A stretch of DNA of 6,823 nucleotides from the NCBI GenBank assembly GCA_937975655.1, contig CALJTZ010000530.1:1-6823 (forward strand). The letters run 5' to 3'. A program made the translations under genes and the position numbers. Every line of letters begins with the position of its first letter. Position 1 is the first letter of the stretch. Source of the DNA: an uncultured Synechococcus sp. GTDB lineage: Bacteria; Cyanobacteriota; Cyanobacteriia; PCC-6307; Cyanobiaceae. The notes beneath the pieces are model-generated. The model was not told the DNA's origin. It searched no databases and worked only from the letters and a program-made list of their open reading frames with translations. Of this stretch, positions 1 to 5,656 are shown piece by piece.

Positions 1-87
1 CTACAGCATCTGAACCAGAGCGCAAGGCCCTAGGTCACATTGCCGGTCGGGTACTGCAAATAAGCTGGGGCCCTTGTTCGGTCTCTG

Positions 88-492
88 TTGTTTTCAGCCA
101 CCTTCCGCTATGCCCTGATCGGCCTGCTGGAGATTGTCTCCAGCGAAGCAGGTCTGAATGGCACCGACATCGCCCGCCGGCACAGCATTTCGACCACCTA
201 CATGGCCAATGTGCTGAGCGAGCTGAAGCGCCTCGGCATCGTCCACAGCCGCAAGGGGCGTTATGGCGGGTACACGCTCTCGTGTCTGCTGGATGAGATC
301 AACCTGCTGGCGCTTCATCAGGGGCTAGCGGGTTCCCATTTCGCTCCAGAGCAGGAGCCCACAACGCCGGTAGAACGCTGGCTGTGGCAGCTGGAAGCCC
401 GCTGGCAAGCTGAACTTGCCGCCACAACCCTGTCCGACCTGCAACGTTTTGCCGTTGATCAGCCAGCTGCGCTCCCTTCGCTTGGCTCCTGA
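88..492 (+). CDS. Rrf2-family transcriptional regulator (first of two)
   Basis: The 134-residue product has the Rrf2 winged-helix layout. The first helix contains FRYALIGLLEIV (residues 6-17). A helix-turn-helix spans about 24-51, and the wing RKGRYGGYTLS is at 55-65. A C-terminal amphipathic stretch (about 95-120, ending TTLSDL) matches the family's dimerisation helix, so the protein looks full length. The only cysteine is C66, and the three-cysteine Fe-S set of IscR is absent, so an Fe-S sensor of that kind is unlikely. The start is the TTG at 88: the frame is closed by TAA at 61-63, and the next ATG (residue 39) would remove the DNA-binding helix. No clear Shine-Dalgarno or promoter is visible in bases 1-87. 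It converges on cysK with a 21-base gap. In Bacillus subtilis the Rrf2 protein CymR represses sulfur genes together with CysK; a similar role here is inference. Confidence 0.85.
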   Translation: MFSATFRYALIGLLEIVSSEAGLNGTDIARRHSISTTYMANVLSELKRLGIVHSRKGRYGGYTLSCLLDEINLLALHQGLAGSHFAPEQEPTTPVERWLWQLEARWQAELAATTLSDLQRFAVDQPAALPSLGS

Positions 493-513
493 GCGGCGAG
501 CCACAGCATCGGG

Positions 514-1494
514 TCAATCCGCCGGCAACCCCCGCTCGTTGAACATGCCCTCAAACAGCACCGAGCTGAGGTAGCGCTCACCGGAATCCGGCAGCACCAC
601 CACGATGGTCTTGCCGGCCATGGCCTCCTCCTGGGCCAGGCGCAGGGCCGCCACCGTGGCCGCGCCGCAGCTGATGCCGGCCAGGATTCCCTCCTCCTTC
701 ATCAGCCGGCGGGCCATGGCCACGGCCTCCTCGTCACTCACCTGCTCCACCCGATCCAGCAGGCCGAGATCGAGGTTGCCCGGCACAAAACCAGCGCCGA
801 TGCCCTGGATCTTGTGGGGCCCGGGCTGAATGGCCTGGCCGCCACGGGTCTGGCTGATCACAGGACTGTTGTTGGGCTCCACCGCCACGGACACCAGCGG
901 CTTGCCCAGGGTGGTCTTGATGTAACGGCTCACCCCGGTGATGGTGCCGCCGGTGCCCACACCTGCCACCAGCACGTCCACCGCACCATCGGTGTCATTC
1001 CAGATTTCCGGACCGGTGGTGTCGTGGTGAATCTGGGGATTGGCAGGATTCACGAATTGCTGCAGCAGCACATAGCGCTGCGGATCACTGGCCGCAATCT
1101 CCTTGGCCCGGTTCACCGCCCCAGTCATCCCCAGCCGGCCCTCGGTGAGCTCAAGCCTGGCGCCATAGGCCGTGAGCAACTTGCGCCGCTCCAGGCTCAT
1201 GGTTTCCGGCATGGTGAGGGTGAGGGGGATGCCCTTGGCGGCCGCCACAAAGGCCAGGGCAATGCCGGTGTTACCGCTGGTGGGCTCGATGATTTCCTTG
1301 CCAGGGCCCAGCAGGCCATCCCGTTCGGCGGCTGCGATCATGGCTGCACCGATCCGGCACTTCACCGAATAGGCGGGGTTACGACCCTCGATCTTGGCCA
1401 GCACCCGTGCCTTGGCTCCCTCGGTAACCCGATGGAGTTCCACCAGCGGAGTGCGGCCAATCGTGAGGCTGTTGTCGCTGAAGATCGCGGCCAT
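514..1494 (-). CDS. cysK: Cysteine synthase A (O-acetylserine sulfhydrylase)
   Basis: This is a 326-residue PLP-dependent enzyme that makes L-cysteine from O-acetyl-L-serine and sulfide in the cytoplasm, the last step of sulfur assimilation. The PLP lysine is K45 in SVKCRIGAAM. PTSGNTG (71-77) binds the substrate carboxylate. GVGTGGT (178-184) is the phosphate-binding loop. KIQGIGAGFVP (228-238) and GISCGAA (273-279), containing the serine that contacts the PLP ring nitrogen, are family marks, as is PDSGERYLS (302-310). Length is normal for CysK. GISCGAA replaces the more common GISSGAA, a mild change. The ATG at 1494 begins the conserved N-terminus directly, and no Shine-Dalgarno is visible upstream. 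A hairpin at 1525-1549 lies 30 bases before the start, and two small ORFs precede it on the same strand, so cysK may have a regulated leader or belong to the regulator operon. The related OAS sulfhydrylase CysM is less likely because the CysK motifs are intact. Confidence 0.96.
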   Translation of the reverse strand: MAAIFSDNSLTIGRTPLVELHRVTEGAKARVLAKIEGRNPAYSVKCRIGAAMIAAAERDGLLGPGKEIIEPTSGNTGIALAFVAAAKGIPLTLTMPETMSLERRKLLTAYGARLELTEGRLGMTGAVNRAKEIAASDPQRYVLLQQFVNPANPQIHHDTTGPEIWNDTDGAVDVLVAGVGTGGTITGVSRYIKTTLGKPLVSVAVEPNNSPVISQTRGGQAIQPGPHKIQGIGAGFVPGNLDLGLLDRVEQVSDEEAVAMARRLMKEEGILAGISCGAATVAALRLAQEEAMAGKTIVVVLPDSGERYLSSVLFEGMFNERGLPAD

Positions 1495-1524
1495 GGGGGC
1501 AGGGGCTCAATGGATGCATGAAGA

Positions 1525-1549
1525 AGCCAGCCACCCCGGGTGACTGGCT
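1525..1549 (-). promoter_or_regulatory. GC-rich hairpin between small ORFs and cysK: weak terminator or attenuator
   Basis: The arms AGCCAG/CTGGCT (6 bp) and CACC/GGTG (4 bp) are separated by one C-A mismatch, with a three-base loop. On the minus strand the stem is followed by TCTTCAT, a weak T-rich tail, so it could end the regulator/small-ORF transcript imperfectly. It begins 12 bases after the stop of the 24-codon ORF and ends 30 bases before the cysK start. It could therefore be a partial terminator, an attenuator, or a leader structure. The pairing is seen in the sequence; the function is inferred. Confidence 0.5.
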
Positions 1550-1561
1550 GTGTTGTCAGGC

Positions 1562-1636
1562 TCAAGACGAGCTCGATTCAAGCATTCTGGCCCGATAAGT
1601 GCAGGCAAGAATCGCTATGGTTGTCCACAGCAACAT
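1562..1636 (-). CDS. Small ORF of 24 codons: leader peptide or small membrane peptide
   Basis: The peptide begins MLLWTTIAILACTYRARM and ends with four serine codons (TCG AGC TCG TCT) before TGA. The first 13 or so residues are hydrophobic, followed by arginines, so it could insert in the membrane. Its start has the best ribosome binding site in the window, GGAGG seven bases before ATG, in a genome whose large genes mostly lack one. It starts two bases after the stop of the 58-codon ORF, so translation is probably coupled. The cysK-proximal hairpin begins 12 bases after its stop. That order (short peptide, run of one amino acid, hairpin, biosynthetic gene) resembles leader-peptide attenuation, with serine being the carbon source for cysteine. 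No homologue is recognised. It could still be a chance ORF. Confidence 0.45.
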   Translation of the reverse strand: MLLWTTIAILACTYRARMLESSSS

Positions 1637-1638
1637 GC

Positions 1639-1815
1639 TCACACCTCCGGCGGCTGAACCGATGGTTGACCCAACAGTCCATCAGCTTCAGGCCAAAAGC
1701 CTTCAAGCCTGATGTCGGCGCGGAATTGCGCAAGGATCAGGGGACTTTGGTGCCGCAGCAGGGTCCCATTCTTGAGCTTCAGGGTGTAGCTCGCAGAAGA
1801 TCGTGCAAGATTCAT
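1639..1815 (-). CDS. Small conserved-looking hypothetical protein (58 aa) after the Crp-type regulator
   Basis: The frame starts with ATG nine bases after the crp stop and is preceded by GAGGTG with five bases spacing; that site overlaps the crp TGA. The product begins MNLARSSASYTLKLKNGTLL and continues RHQSPLILAQFRADIRLEGF, then a proline-rich tail ending QPPEV. The first half looks like a beta hairpin (YTLKLKNGTLL) followed by an amphipathic helix. There is no signal peptide, membrane segment or cysteine. Tight spacing to crp and to the next small ORF (two bases) suggests one operon and translational coupling. I do not recognise the family and assign no function. A small partner of the upstream regulator is possible but is only inferred from position. 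Confidence 0.55.
   Translation of the reverse strand: MNLARSSASYTLKLKNGTLLRHQSPLILAQFRADIRLEGFWPEADGLLGQPSVQPPEV
1644..1648 (-). promoter_or_regulatory. Strong Shine-Dalgarno site of the 24-codon ORF
   Basis: GGAGG on the minus strand lies seven bases upstream of ATG at 1636, within the last codons of the preceding 58-codon ORF. A canonical site with ideal spacing stands out here, because crp, cysK and both sulfate-binding genes show none. It is the main argument that the 24-codon ORF is translated. Confidence 0.6.
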
Positions 1816-1824
1816 GGCGTCACC

Positions 1825-2400
1825 TCAAACGAAGATCGTCTGGACAGCTTCAGTTGGGATGAAAAGATCATCCTGACTTGCCTGCTGGAGAACACCATCC
1901 ACCTTGAATCGGTTGAGCATCTTCGTTACGGTCACGCGAGTGAGGCCGCACAGATCTGCCAGGGATTTGTGGGTCAGATTCATGTCGCGCAGCGAGAAGC
2001 GGTACCCCTTGGAGTTCACCTGGCCGAACCGTCGCCCGATCCAGGCAAGCAGGGTGAGCAGGCGCTGATCGGCGGAGCGGATGCGGTTGAGTTGGAAGAT
2101 CTCCTCCAGATTCTGAATCTGTAGACGCAGCAGATCTTGCACGTCGCTGTGGTCGGGCTGGAACTGCTCCACCACGACGGTGGAGATGCACTGGATCTCA
2201 ACGGGCTTGATGCCGGAGTAGGCGGCGGTCACCCAGTCGCCAGGTCCCCAGATGCCGAAGACGATCGATTCACCGTCGTTGTCCCAGGTGGATGTGCGGA
2301 TGTACCCGTCCTGAATCTTCCAGTTCAGGTTTTCAGGCAGTACGTCTCCGGGTTGAAGGCTCAGGCGGAGCGGTTGCAGGGTGGTTGATGGGCTGGTCAT
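1825..2400 (-). CDS. Crp/Fnr-family transcriptional regulator, possibly CysR-like
   Basis: This 191-residue protein has a shortened cyclic-nucleotide-binding-like beta domain (about 15-85, with DGYIRTSTWDNDGESIVFGI at 31-50 and GPGDWV at 52-57). A long dimer helix follows (about 86-125), and the C-terminal winged helix-turn-helix is at about 136-185 (THKSLADLCGLTRVTVTKML, 143-162). The cAMP-contact residues of true Crp are not evident, so its ligand is unknown. It is at the short end for the family, which usually runs about 200-230 residues. An in-frame TGA 24 bases upstream leaves ATG 2400 as the only usable start; no Shine-Dalgarno is visible. Two small ORFs and cysK follow, and an Rrf2-type gene precedes it. 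Synechococcus elongatus has a Crp-family sulfur regulator, CysR, beside its sulfate transport genes. The setting makes this a candidate equivalent, but the sequence alone cannot separate it from other cyanobacterial Crp paralogues. Confidence 0.85.
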   Translation of the reverse strand: MTSPSTTLQPLRLSLQPGDVLPENLNWKIQDGYIRTSTWDNDGESIVFGIWGPGDWVTAAYSGIKPVEIQCISTVVVEQFQPDHSDVQDLLRLQIQNLEEIFQLNRIRSADQRLLTLLAWIGRRFGQVNSKGYRFSLRDMNLTHKSLADLCGLTRVTVTKMLNRFKVDGVLQQASQDDLFIPTEAVQTIFV

Positions 2401-2437
2401 GGCGTGGCAGAAAGCGTGCGGTCATGGGGTGTTCGGG

Positions 2438-2456
2438 GGCCAGCGGAGTGCTGGCC
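2438..2456. promoter_or_regulatory. Inverted repeat upstream of the Crp-type gene
   Basis: GGCCAGC and GCTGGCC form perfect 7-bp arms around a five-base loop, 38 bases before the crp start and about 65 bases after the rrf2 stop. Neither strand has a following T-run, so it is not a standard terminator. It could be a dimeric operator (autoregulation is common for Crp and Rrf2 proteins) or an RNA hairpin in the crp leader. The rest of 2401-2520 shows nothing I can name. Confidence 0.4.
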
Positions 2457-2520
2457 TGAAGCATTCGGCGACAACAGCTCATGGGGAGCCTGCGTGATGG
2501 GCGGACTGTAGCACAAATTC

Positions 2521-2847
2521 TCAATCGGCCATGCGTATTAACCTTGGGTGGTGGACAACCTCCTGCGCCAGCAAGTCCGCCGGTTGACGTGCCAGCTGGT
2601 AGCCCCTTTCGGGCCCACGGATGCTGCGCAGGATCCCGTCGCGGCGAAGGCTGGCAAGCATCTGCTCCAGATAGCGCTCGGGAATGCCCTGGCGAGAGGC
2701 GATCTCCCCGGCCGGTATCACGCCGCCGCCGTCATGCAGGCTGGCCAGTTCGATCAGGGCCACGAGGCCGGACTTGGCCTTGGGCAAAGGCCACTGATTC
2801 AATCGGCATTGGGCTGCAAGCCCGTCTTGCCAGGAGCTGGCCCGCAT
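2521..2847 (-). CDS. Short Rrf2-family regulator (second of two), lacks dimerisation helix
   Basis: The 108-residue product carries the Rrf2 winged helix: KSGLVALIELASLHDG (25-40), the helix-turn-helix around AGEIASRQGIPERYLEQMLA (46-65), then LRRDGILRSIRGPERGYQLAR (67-87) as third helix and wing. After residue 90 it ends quickly in QEVVHHPRLIRMAD, so the long C-terminal dimer helix of the family is missing; most members are 130-160 residues. Neither other frame downstream restores that helix. C14 is its only cysteine, so no Fe-S site is expected. The ATG at 2847 gives about 20 extra N-terminal residues. TTG codons at residues 16 and 21 would give a more typical N-terminus, but neither is supported by a ribosome site. 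It is divergent from the sulfate-binding genes and upstream of crp on the same strand. It may be a degenerate paralogue, a DNA-binding-only competitor, or a truncated gene. Confidence 0.7.
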   Translation of the reverse strand: MRASSWQDGLAAQCRLNQWPLPKAKSGLVALIELASLHDGGGVIPAGEIASRQGIPERYLEQMLASLRRDGILRSIRGPERGYQLARQPADLLAQEVVHHPRLIRMAD

Positions 2848-2870
2848 GGTTCCGCGACATCGAATTTCCG

Positions 2871-3992
2871 ATGGATGTAAGCGTGAATACCCTGAGTCGC
2901 CCAGCCTCGGCCGTACCGTCCACTCCGGTACCCAATCGGCTTTACGTGGCTTATCTCCGTTCCTCCCTCTCCCGTCGGCTCGGGGCCGGCCTGGCCCTGG
3001 CGGCCCTCACGGGAGCTGGCGCCTCTGCGTTGCTCTCGGGCCAGGCCCAGGCCCAGGCCGCCAAGTCCCAGCAGATTCTTCTGGTCTCCTACGCGGTCAC
3101 CAAGGCGGCCTACGACCAGATCATTCCCCAGTTCCAGGCCGACTGGAAGAAGAAGACCGGACAGAGCGTGGTGATCAAGACCAGCTACGGCGGCTCCGGT
3201 TCCCAGACCCGTGCTGTGCTCGATGGCCTGGAAGCGGATGTGGTGGGACTGGCTCTCGAGGGCGATGTGATCAAGATTCAGGAGGGCGGACTGATCAAGC
3301 CGGGTTGGCAGCGGGAGTTCCCCAACGGTTCCGTCATCACCAACTCGGTGGTGGCCTTCTTCGTTCGACCGGGCAACCCCAAGAAGATCAACGGTTGGAA
3401 GGATCTCGATAACAAGGACGTCGATGTGGTGACGGCCAATCCCAAGACCTCCGGTGGGGCCCGCTGGAACTTCCTGGGTCTGTGGGGTTCGGAGACGGAG
3501 ACCGGTGGATCCGAGGCTCAAGCCCGCAAGTTCATCACCACCGTTTACAAGAACGTGGATGTGCTGCCGAAGGATGCCCGTGAAGCTACCGACACCTTCG
3601 TCAAGCGCCGCAAGGGCGACGTTCTGCTGAACTACGAGAATGAGGCCATTCTCGCTAAGCGCACCGGCGAGTGGACCGTTCCCTACAAGCTTCCCAGCCC
3701 CAATGTGCTGATTGAAGGGCCGATCGCCGTGGTGGACAAGAATGTAGACAAGAAGGGGACCCGCAAGGTGGCCGAGGCGTTCGCCCGCTTCCTGTACACC
3801 CCTGCTGCCCAGAAGATTTTCGTGAACAACGGTTTCCGCCCCGTCACCGCTGAGGGCAAGGCCTATGCCCGTGGCAAGTTCCAGCGGGTGAAGACCTTCA
3901 CGGTGGCCGACTTCGGCGGCTGGGCCAAAGTGAACACGAAGTTCTTCGGCAAAGGCGGCATCTGGGATCAGATCTTCTCCAAGAGCCGCTGA
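2871..3992 (+). CDS. sbpA: Periplasmic sulfate-binding protein of ABC transporter (first copy)
   Basis: This solute-binding protein delivers sulfate (possibly thiosulfate) to a CysTWA-type ABC importer. With the ATG start it has 373 residues. The signal peptide has a basic LRSSLSRRLG (29-38), a hydrophobic core to about 57, and a likely cut after AQAQA (59-63). The arginine pair loosely resembles a twin-arginine signal, but Sec export is equally possible. Ligand-domain marks are SYGGSGSQ (105-112), NPKTSGGARW (190-199), NYENEA (254-259) and the C-terminal VADFGGW (345-351). The start is uncertain. ATG 2871 leaves only 23 bases to the divergent rrf2 start and puts about 28 residues before the basic region. 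GTG 2946 would give 348 residues and a standard signal peptide, leaving the 2913-2931 palindrome outside the gene. An intrinsic terminator follows the stop, then a second copy about two thirds identical by eye. Confidence 0.93.
   Translation: MDVSVNTLSRPASAVPSTPVPNRLYVAYLRSSLSRRLGAGLALAALTGAGASALLSGQAQAQAAKSQQILLVSYAVTKAAYDQIIPQFQADWKKKTGQSVVIKTSYGGSGSQTRAVLDGLEADVVGLALEGDVIKIQEGGLIKPGWQREFPNGSVITNSVVAFFVRPGNPKKINGWKDLDNKDVDVVTANPKTSGGARWNFLGLWGSETETGGSEAQARKFITTVYKNVDVLPKDAREATDTFVKRRKGDVLLNYENEAILAKRTGEWTVPYKLPSPNVLIEGPIAVVDKNVDKKGTRKVAEAFARFLYTPAAQKIFVNNGFRPVTAEGKAYARGKFQRVKTFTVADFGGWAKVNTKFFGKGGIWDQIFSKSR
2913..2931. promoter_or_regulatory. Perfect inverted repeat at the 5' end of the first sbpA
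   Basis: GTACCG and CGGTAC form perfect 6-bp arms around seven bases. The repeat is about 66 bases from the divergent rrf2 ATG and ends 14 bases before the alternative GTG start of sbpA at 2946. If that GTG is the real start, this is a good position for a dimeric regulator (Crp- or Rrf2-type) site controlling sulfate uptake. If ATG 2871 is used it is just coding sequence (around AVPSTPV). A looser related motif, TACCGTGGTA, sits over the start of the second copy (4115-4124). Confidence 0.35.
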
Positions 3993-4022
3993 GCCGCCAT
4001 CACCGATTCACACCACAAGAGC

Positions 4023-4052
4023 AGCCCTGGCGCGATGCGTCAGGGCTTTTTT
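4023..4052 (+). terminator. Intrinsic terminator after the first sbpA
   Basis: AGCCCTG pairs with CAGGGCT, extended inward by GCGC/GCGT (one G-T pair) to an 11-bp stem with a GAT loop, followed by six T. It starts 30 bases after the sbpA stop. It should end most first-copy transcripts, so the second copy either has its own promoter or depends on read-through. Confidence 0.9.
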
Positions 4053-4118
4053 AAGGCCCCTGGCCAGCGCCGCGCTCCAGACGGTGTAGCCTTAACTCCT
4101 GTTGTCCACCGAGATACC

Positions 4119-5192
4119 GTGGTAAACCGTTTTCAGCCCCCTGCTGGGCGGTCCATCCGTTGCTTCGCCCTTGGTTCCGCCCTGTCCATGGGGCTGGTGG
4201 GTCTCGCTGGTTGTAATGCTCAAAAGAACACCACTGACGTAGGGAATGGTGCCCAGGGTTCCCAGGAGCTGCTGCTGGTGAGCTACGCCGTCACCAAGGC
4301 GGCCTACGATCGGATCCTGCCGGCCTTCGAAGCGGACTGGAAGTCCAGAACCGGCCAGAGCGTGAAGGTGAAAACCAGTTACGGCGGCTCCGGCTCCCAG
4401 ACCCGCGCTGTGATTGACGGCCTCGAAGCCGATGTGGTCGGCCTGGCCCTAGGCGGTGATGTGCTCAAGATCGAGCAGGCCGGCCTGATTGAGCCTGGCT
4501 GGGAGAAGGAGCTTCCTCATGACTCCACCATCACCCATTCGGTGGTGGCCCTGATTCCGCGCGATGGCAACCCCAAGGGCATCAAGACCTGGCAGGATCT
4601 CGGCAAGGACGGCATCACCGTGGTGACGGCCAACCCCAAGACCTCGGGCGGCGCCCGCTGGAATTTCCTGGCCCTCTGGGGGTCTGTGACCCGTAACGGC
4701 GGTACAGACGCGCAGGCCCGCTCCTTCGTGGGCAAGGTATACGGCAACGTCGAGAGCCTGCCGCGTGATGCCCGTGAAGCCTCGGATGTGTTCCTGAAGC
4801 GGGGCCAGGGTGATGTGATGCTGAACTACGAGAACGAGGCCATCGCCGCCCGCAAGAGCGGCGAACTGAAGCAGGCGTTCCTAGTGCCGGATCAGAACAT
4901 CAGCATTGATGGGCCGATCGCCGTGGTCGATAAGAACGTCGACAAACATGGGACCCGTAAGGCTTCCGAAGCCCTTGCTGCCTTCCTCCAGAGCGAGAAG
5001 GCCCAGGAGATCTTCGCCGAAGAGGGCTTCCGCCCGGTGACACCAAGCGCGTGGGCCAAGGTGAAGAGCCGCTTTGCTCCCGTTAATCGCCTGTTCAGCG
5101 TGGCCGATTTCGGTGGTTGGAAGAGCGTGAATTCCACCTTCTTCGATGACGGTGGCCTCTGGGATCAGATCTTCCGCAAGCGACAGCGCTGA
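4119..5192 (+). CDS. sbpA: Lipoprotein sulfate-binding protein of ABC transporter (second copy)
   Basis: With the GTG start this paralogue has 357 residues and begins VNRFQPPAGRSIRC. A hydrophobic stretch ends in LVGLAGC, a lipobox whose cysteine (residue 32) would be lipidated, so the protein is probably membrane-tethered rather than free in the periplasm. The linker after the cysteine is polar and Gly/Asn-rich. Binding-domain marks match the first copy: SYGGSGSQ (87-94), NPKTSGGARW (172-181), NYENEA (236-241), and VADFGGW near the end. GTG 4119 is preferred because the upstream in-frame ATG at 4035 lies in the loop of the preceding terminator and would add 28 residues before the signal peptide. 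No convincing promoter was identified in 4053-4118. It probably arose by tandem duplication. Sulfate is the likely ligand, but a different oxyanion preference between the copies cannot be excluded. Confidence 0.9.
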   Translation: MVNRFQPPAGRSIRCFALGSALSMGLVGLAGCNAQKNTTDVGNGAQGSQELLLVSYAVTKAAYDRILPAFEADWKSRTGQSVKVKTSYGGSGSQTRAVIDGLEADVVGLALGGDVLKIEQAGLIEPGWEKELPHDSTITHSVVALIPRDGNPKGIKTWQDLGKDGITVVTANPKTSGGARWNFLALWGSVTRNGGTDAQARSFVGKVYGNVESLPRDAREASDVFLKRGQGDVMLNYENEAIAARKSGELKQAFLVPDQNISIDGPIAVVDKNVDKHGTRKASEALAAFLQSEKAQEIFAEEGFRPVTPSAWAKVKSRFAPVNRLFSVADFGGWKSVNSTFFDDGGLWDQIFRKRQR

Positions 5193-5294
5193 TGAGCGAA
5201 CTGCTGGGCCTCAGCGCCAATACCCCTACCGACATGCGCTTCTCGTTCCGCGGGCTCGCCCGGGGGATTACGGCGATGGCTGGGGGCTGGCTGC

Positions 5295-5603
5295 TCAACC
5301 CAGCAGCTGACTCGTCAATCCATCGAGTCCGCCACGCAGCACATAGACATGCCTGTAACTCAGGCGGATCAGGCGCTTGGCCCGTCGTTCACCGTTGCTG
5401 CAACAGACCAGTGGCAAGGATGGATCCGGGCATTGCTTGAGCAGCTGATCCCTTGGTGCCAGGTGGCCGAGATGGATGGCTGCGCGGCGTGGCTCCCGTG
5501 CATGGTGCCGGGCTTGAGCCGCCAGCACACGACAGCGGCGCATACAACGCATTGTGGCTCGGACAACCGTAGGTGCCGTGGATTCGGTGCAGGATGCCGC
5601 CAT
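5295..5603 (-). CDS. Short rhodanese-like protein, possibly degenerate
   Basis: The C-terminal half of this 102-residue frame fits a single-domain rhodanese (sulfur transfer through a cysteine persulfide). AAIHLGHL (41-48) matches the usual GAIHLPL segment, LVCCSNGERRA (65-75) is the active-site loop with C68 as the likely nucleophile, and YRHVYVLRGGLDGL (83-96) is the typical last strand and helix. The N-terminal half is poor. HAREPRR at 34-40 may correspond to the DVREP motif with Asp lost, and about eight residues usual between DVRE and the GAIHL segment are missing. The start is uncertain: ATG 5603 is used, but the frame stays open further upstream. It is divergent from a second rhodanese (53-base gap). 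Either it is a minimal GlpE-sized enzyme or a decaying gene. Confidence 0.5.
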   Translation of the reverse strand: MAASCTESTAPTVVRATMRCMRRCRVLAAQARHHAREPRRAAIHLGHLAPRDQLLKQCPDPSLPLVCCSNGERRAKRLIRLSYRHVYVLRGGLDGLTSQLLG

Positions 5604-5656
5604 CCAGCCAGCGCCGGAGCCGAGGTGCCCGGTCTGTCGTCTTCGTGTCAGTCCTG

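Noticed and set aside
1..87. Promoter for the first Rrf2 gene
   Set aside because: No -35/-10 pair with acceptable spacing could be read; nothing else was recognised in this leader.
814..1521. Long plus-strand ORF (235 codons)
   Set aside because: It is a His/Gly-rich shadow antisense to cysK, whose motifs are unmistakable.
2481..2870. 130-residue N-terminal extension of the first sulfate-binding protein
   Set aside because: It runs antisense through the Rrf2-type gene, has no signal-peptide character and is not family-like; the binding protein needs its signal peptide near the N-terminus.
2799..3521. Long minus-strand ORF (240 codons)
   Set aside because: It is antisense to the first sulfate-binding gene, with no recognisable domain.
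5285..5306. Short inverted repeat GCTGCT/AGCAGC after the second sbpA
   Set aside because: The stem is only six pairs with no T-run on either strand; too weak to call a terminator.
5192..5440. 82-codon plus-strand ORF starting in a TGATG overlap with the second sbpA stop
   Set aside because: The overlap looks like coupling, but the product (MSELLGLSANTPTDMRF...) has no recognisable feature and its second half is antisense to the rhodanese-like frame; the first 100 bases may be ordinary spacer.
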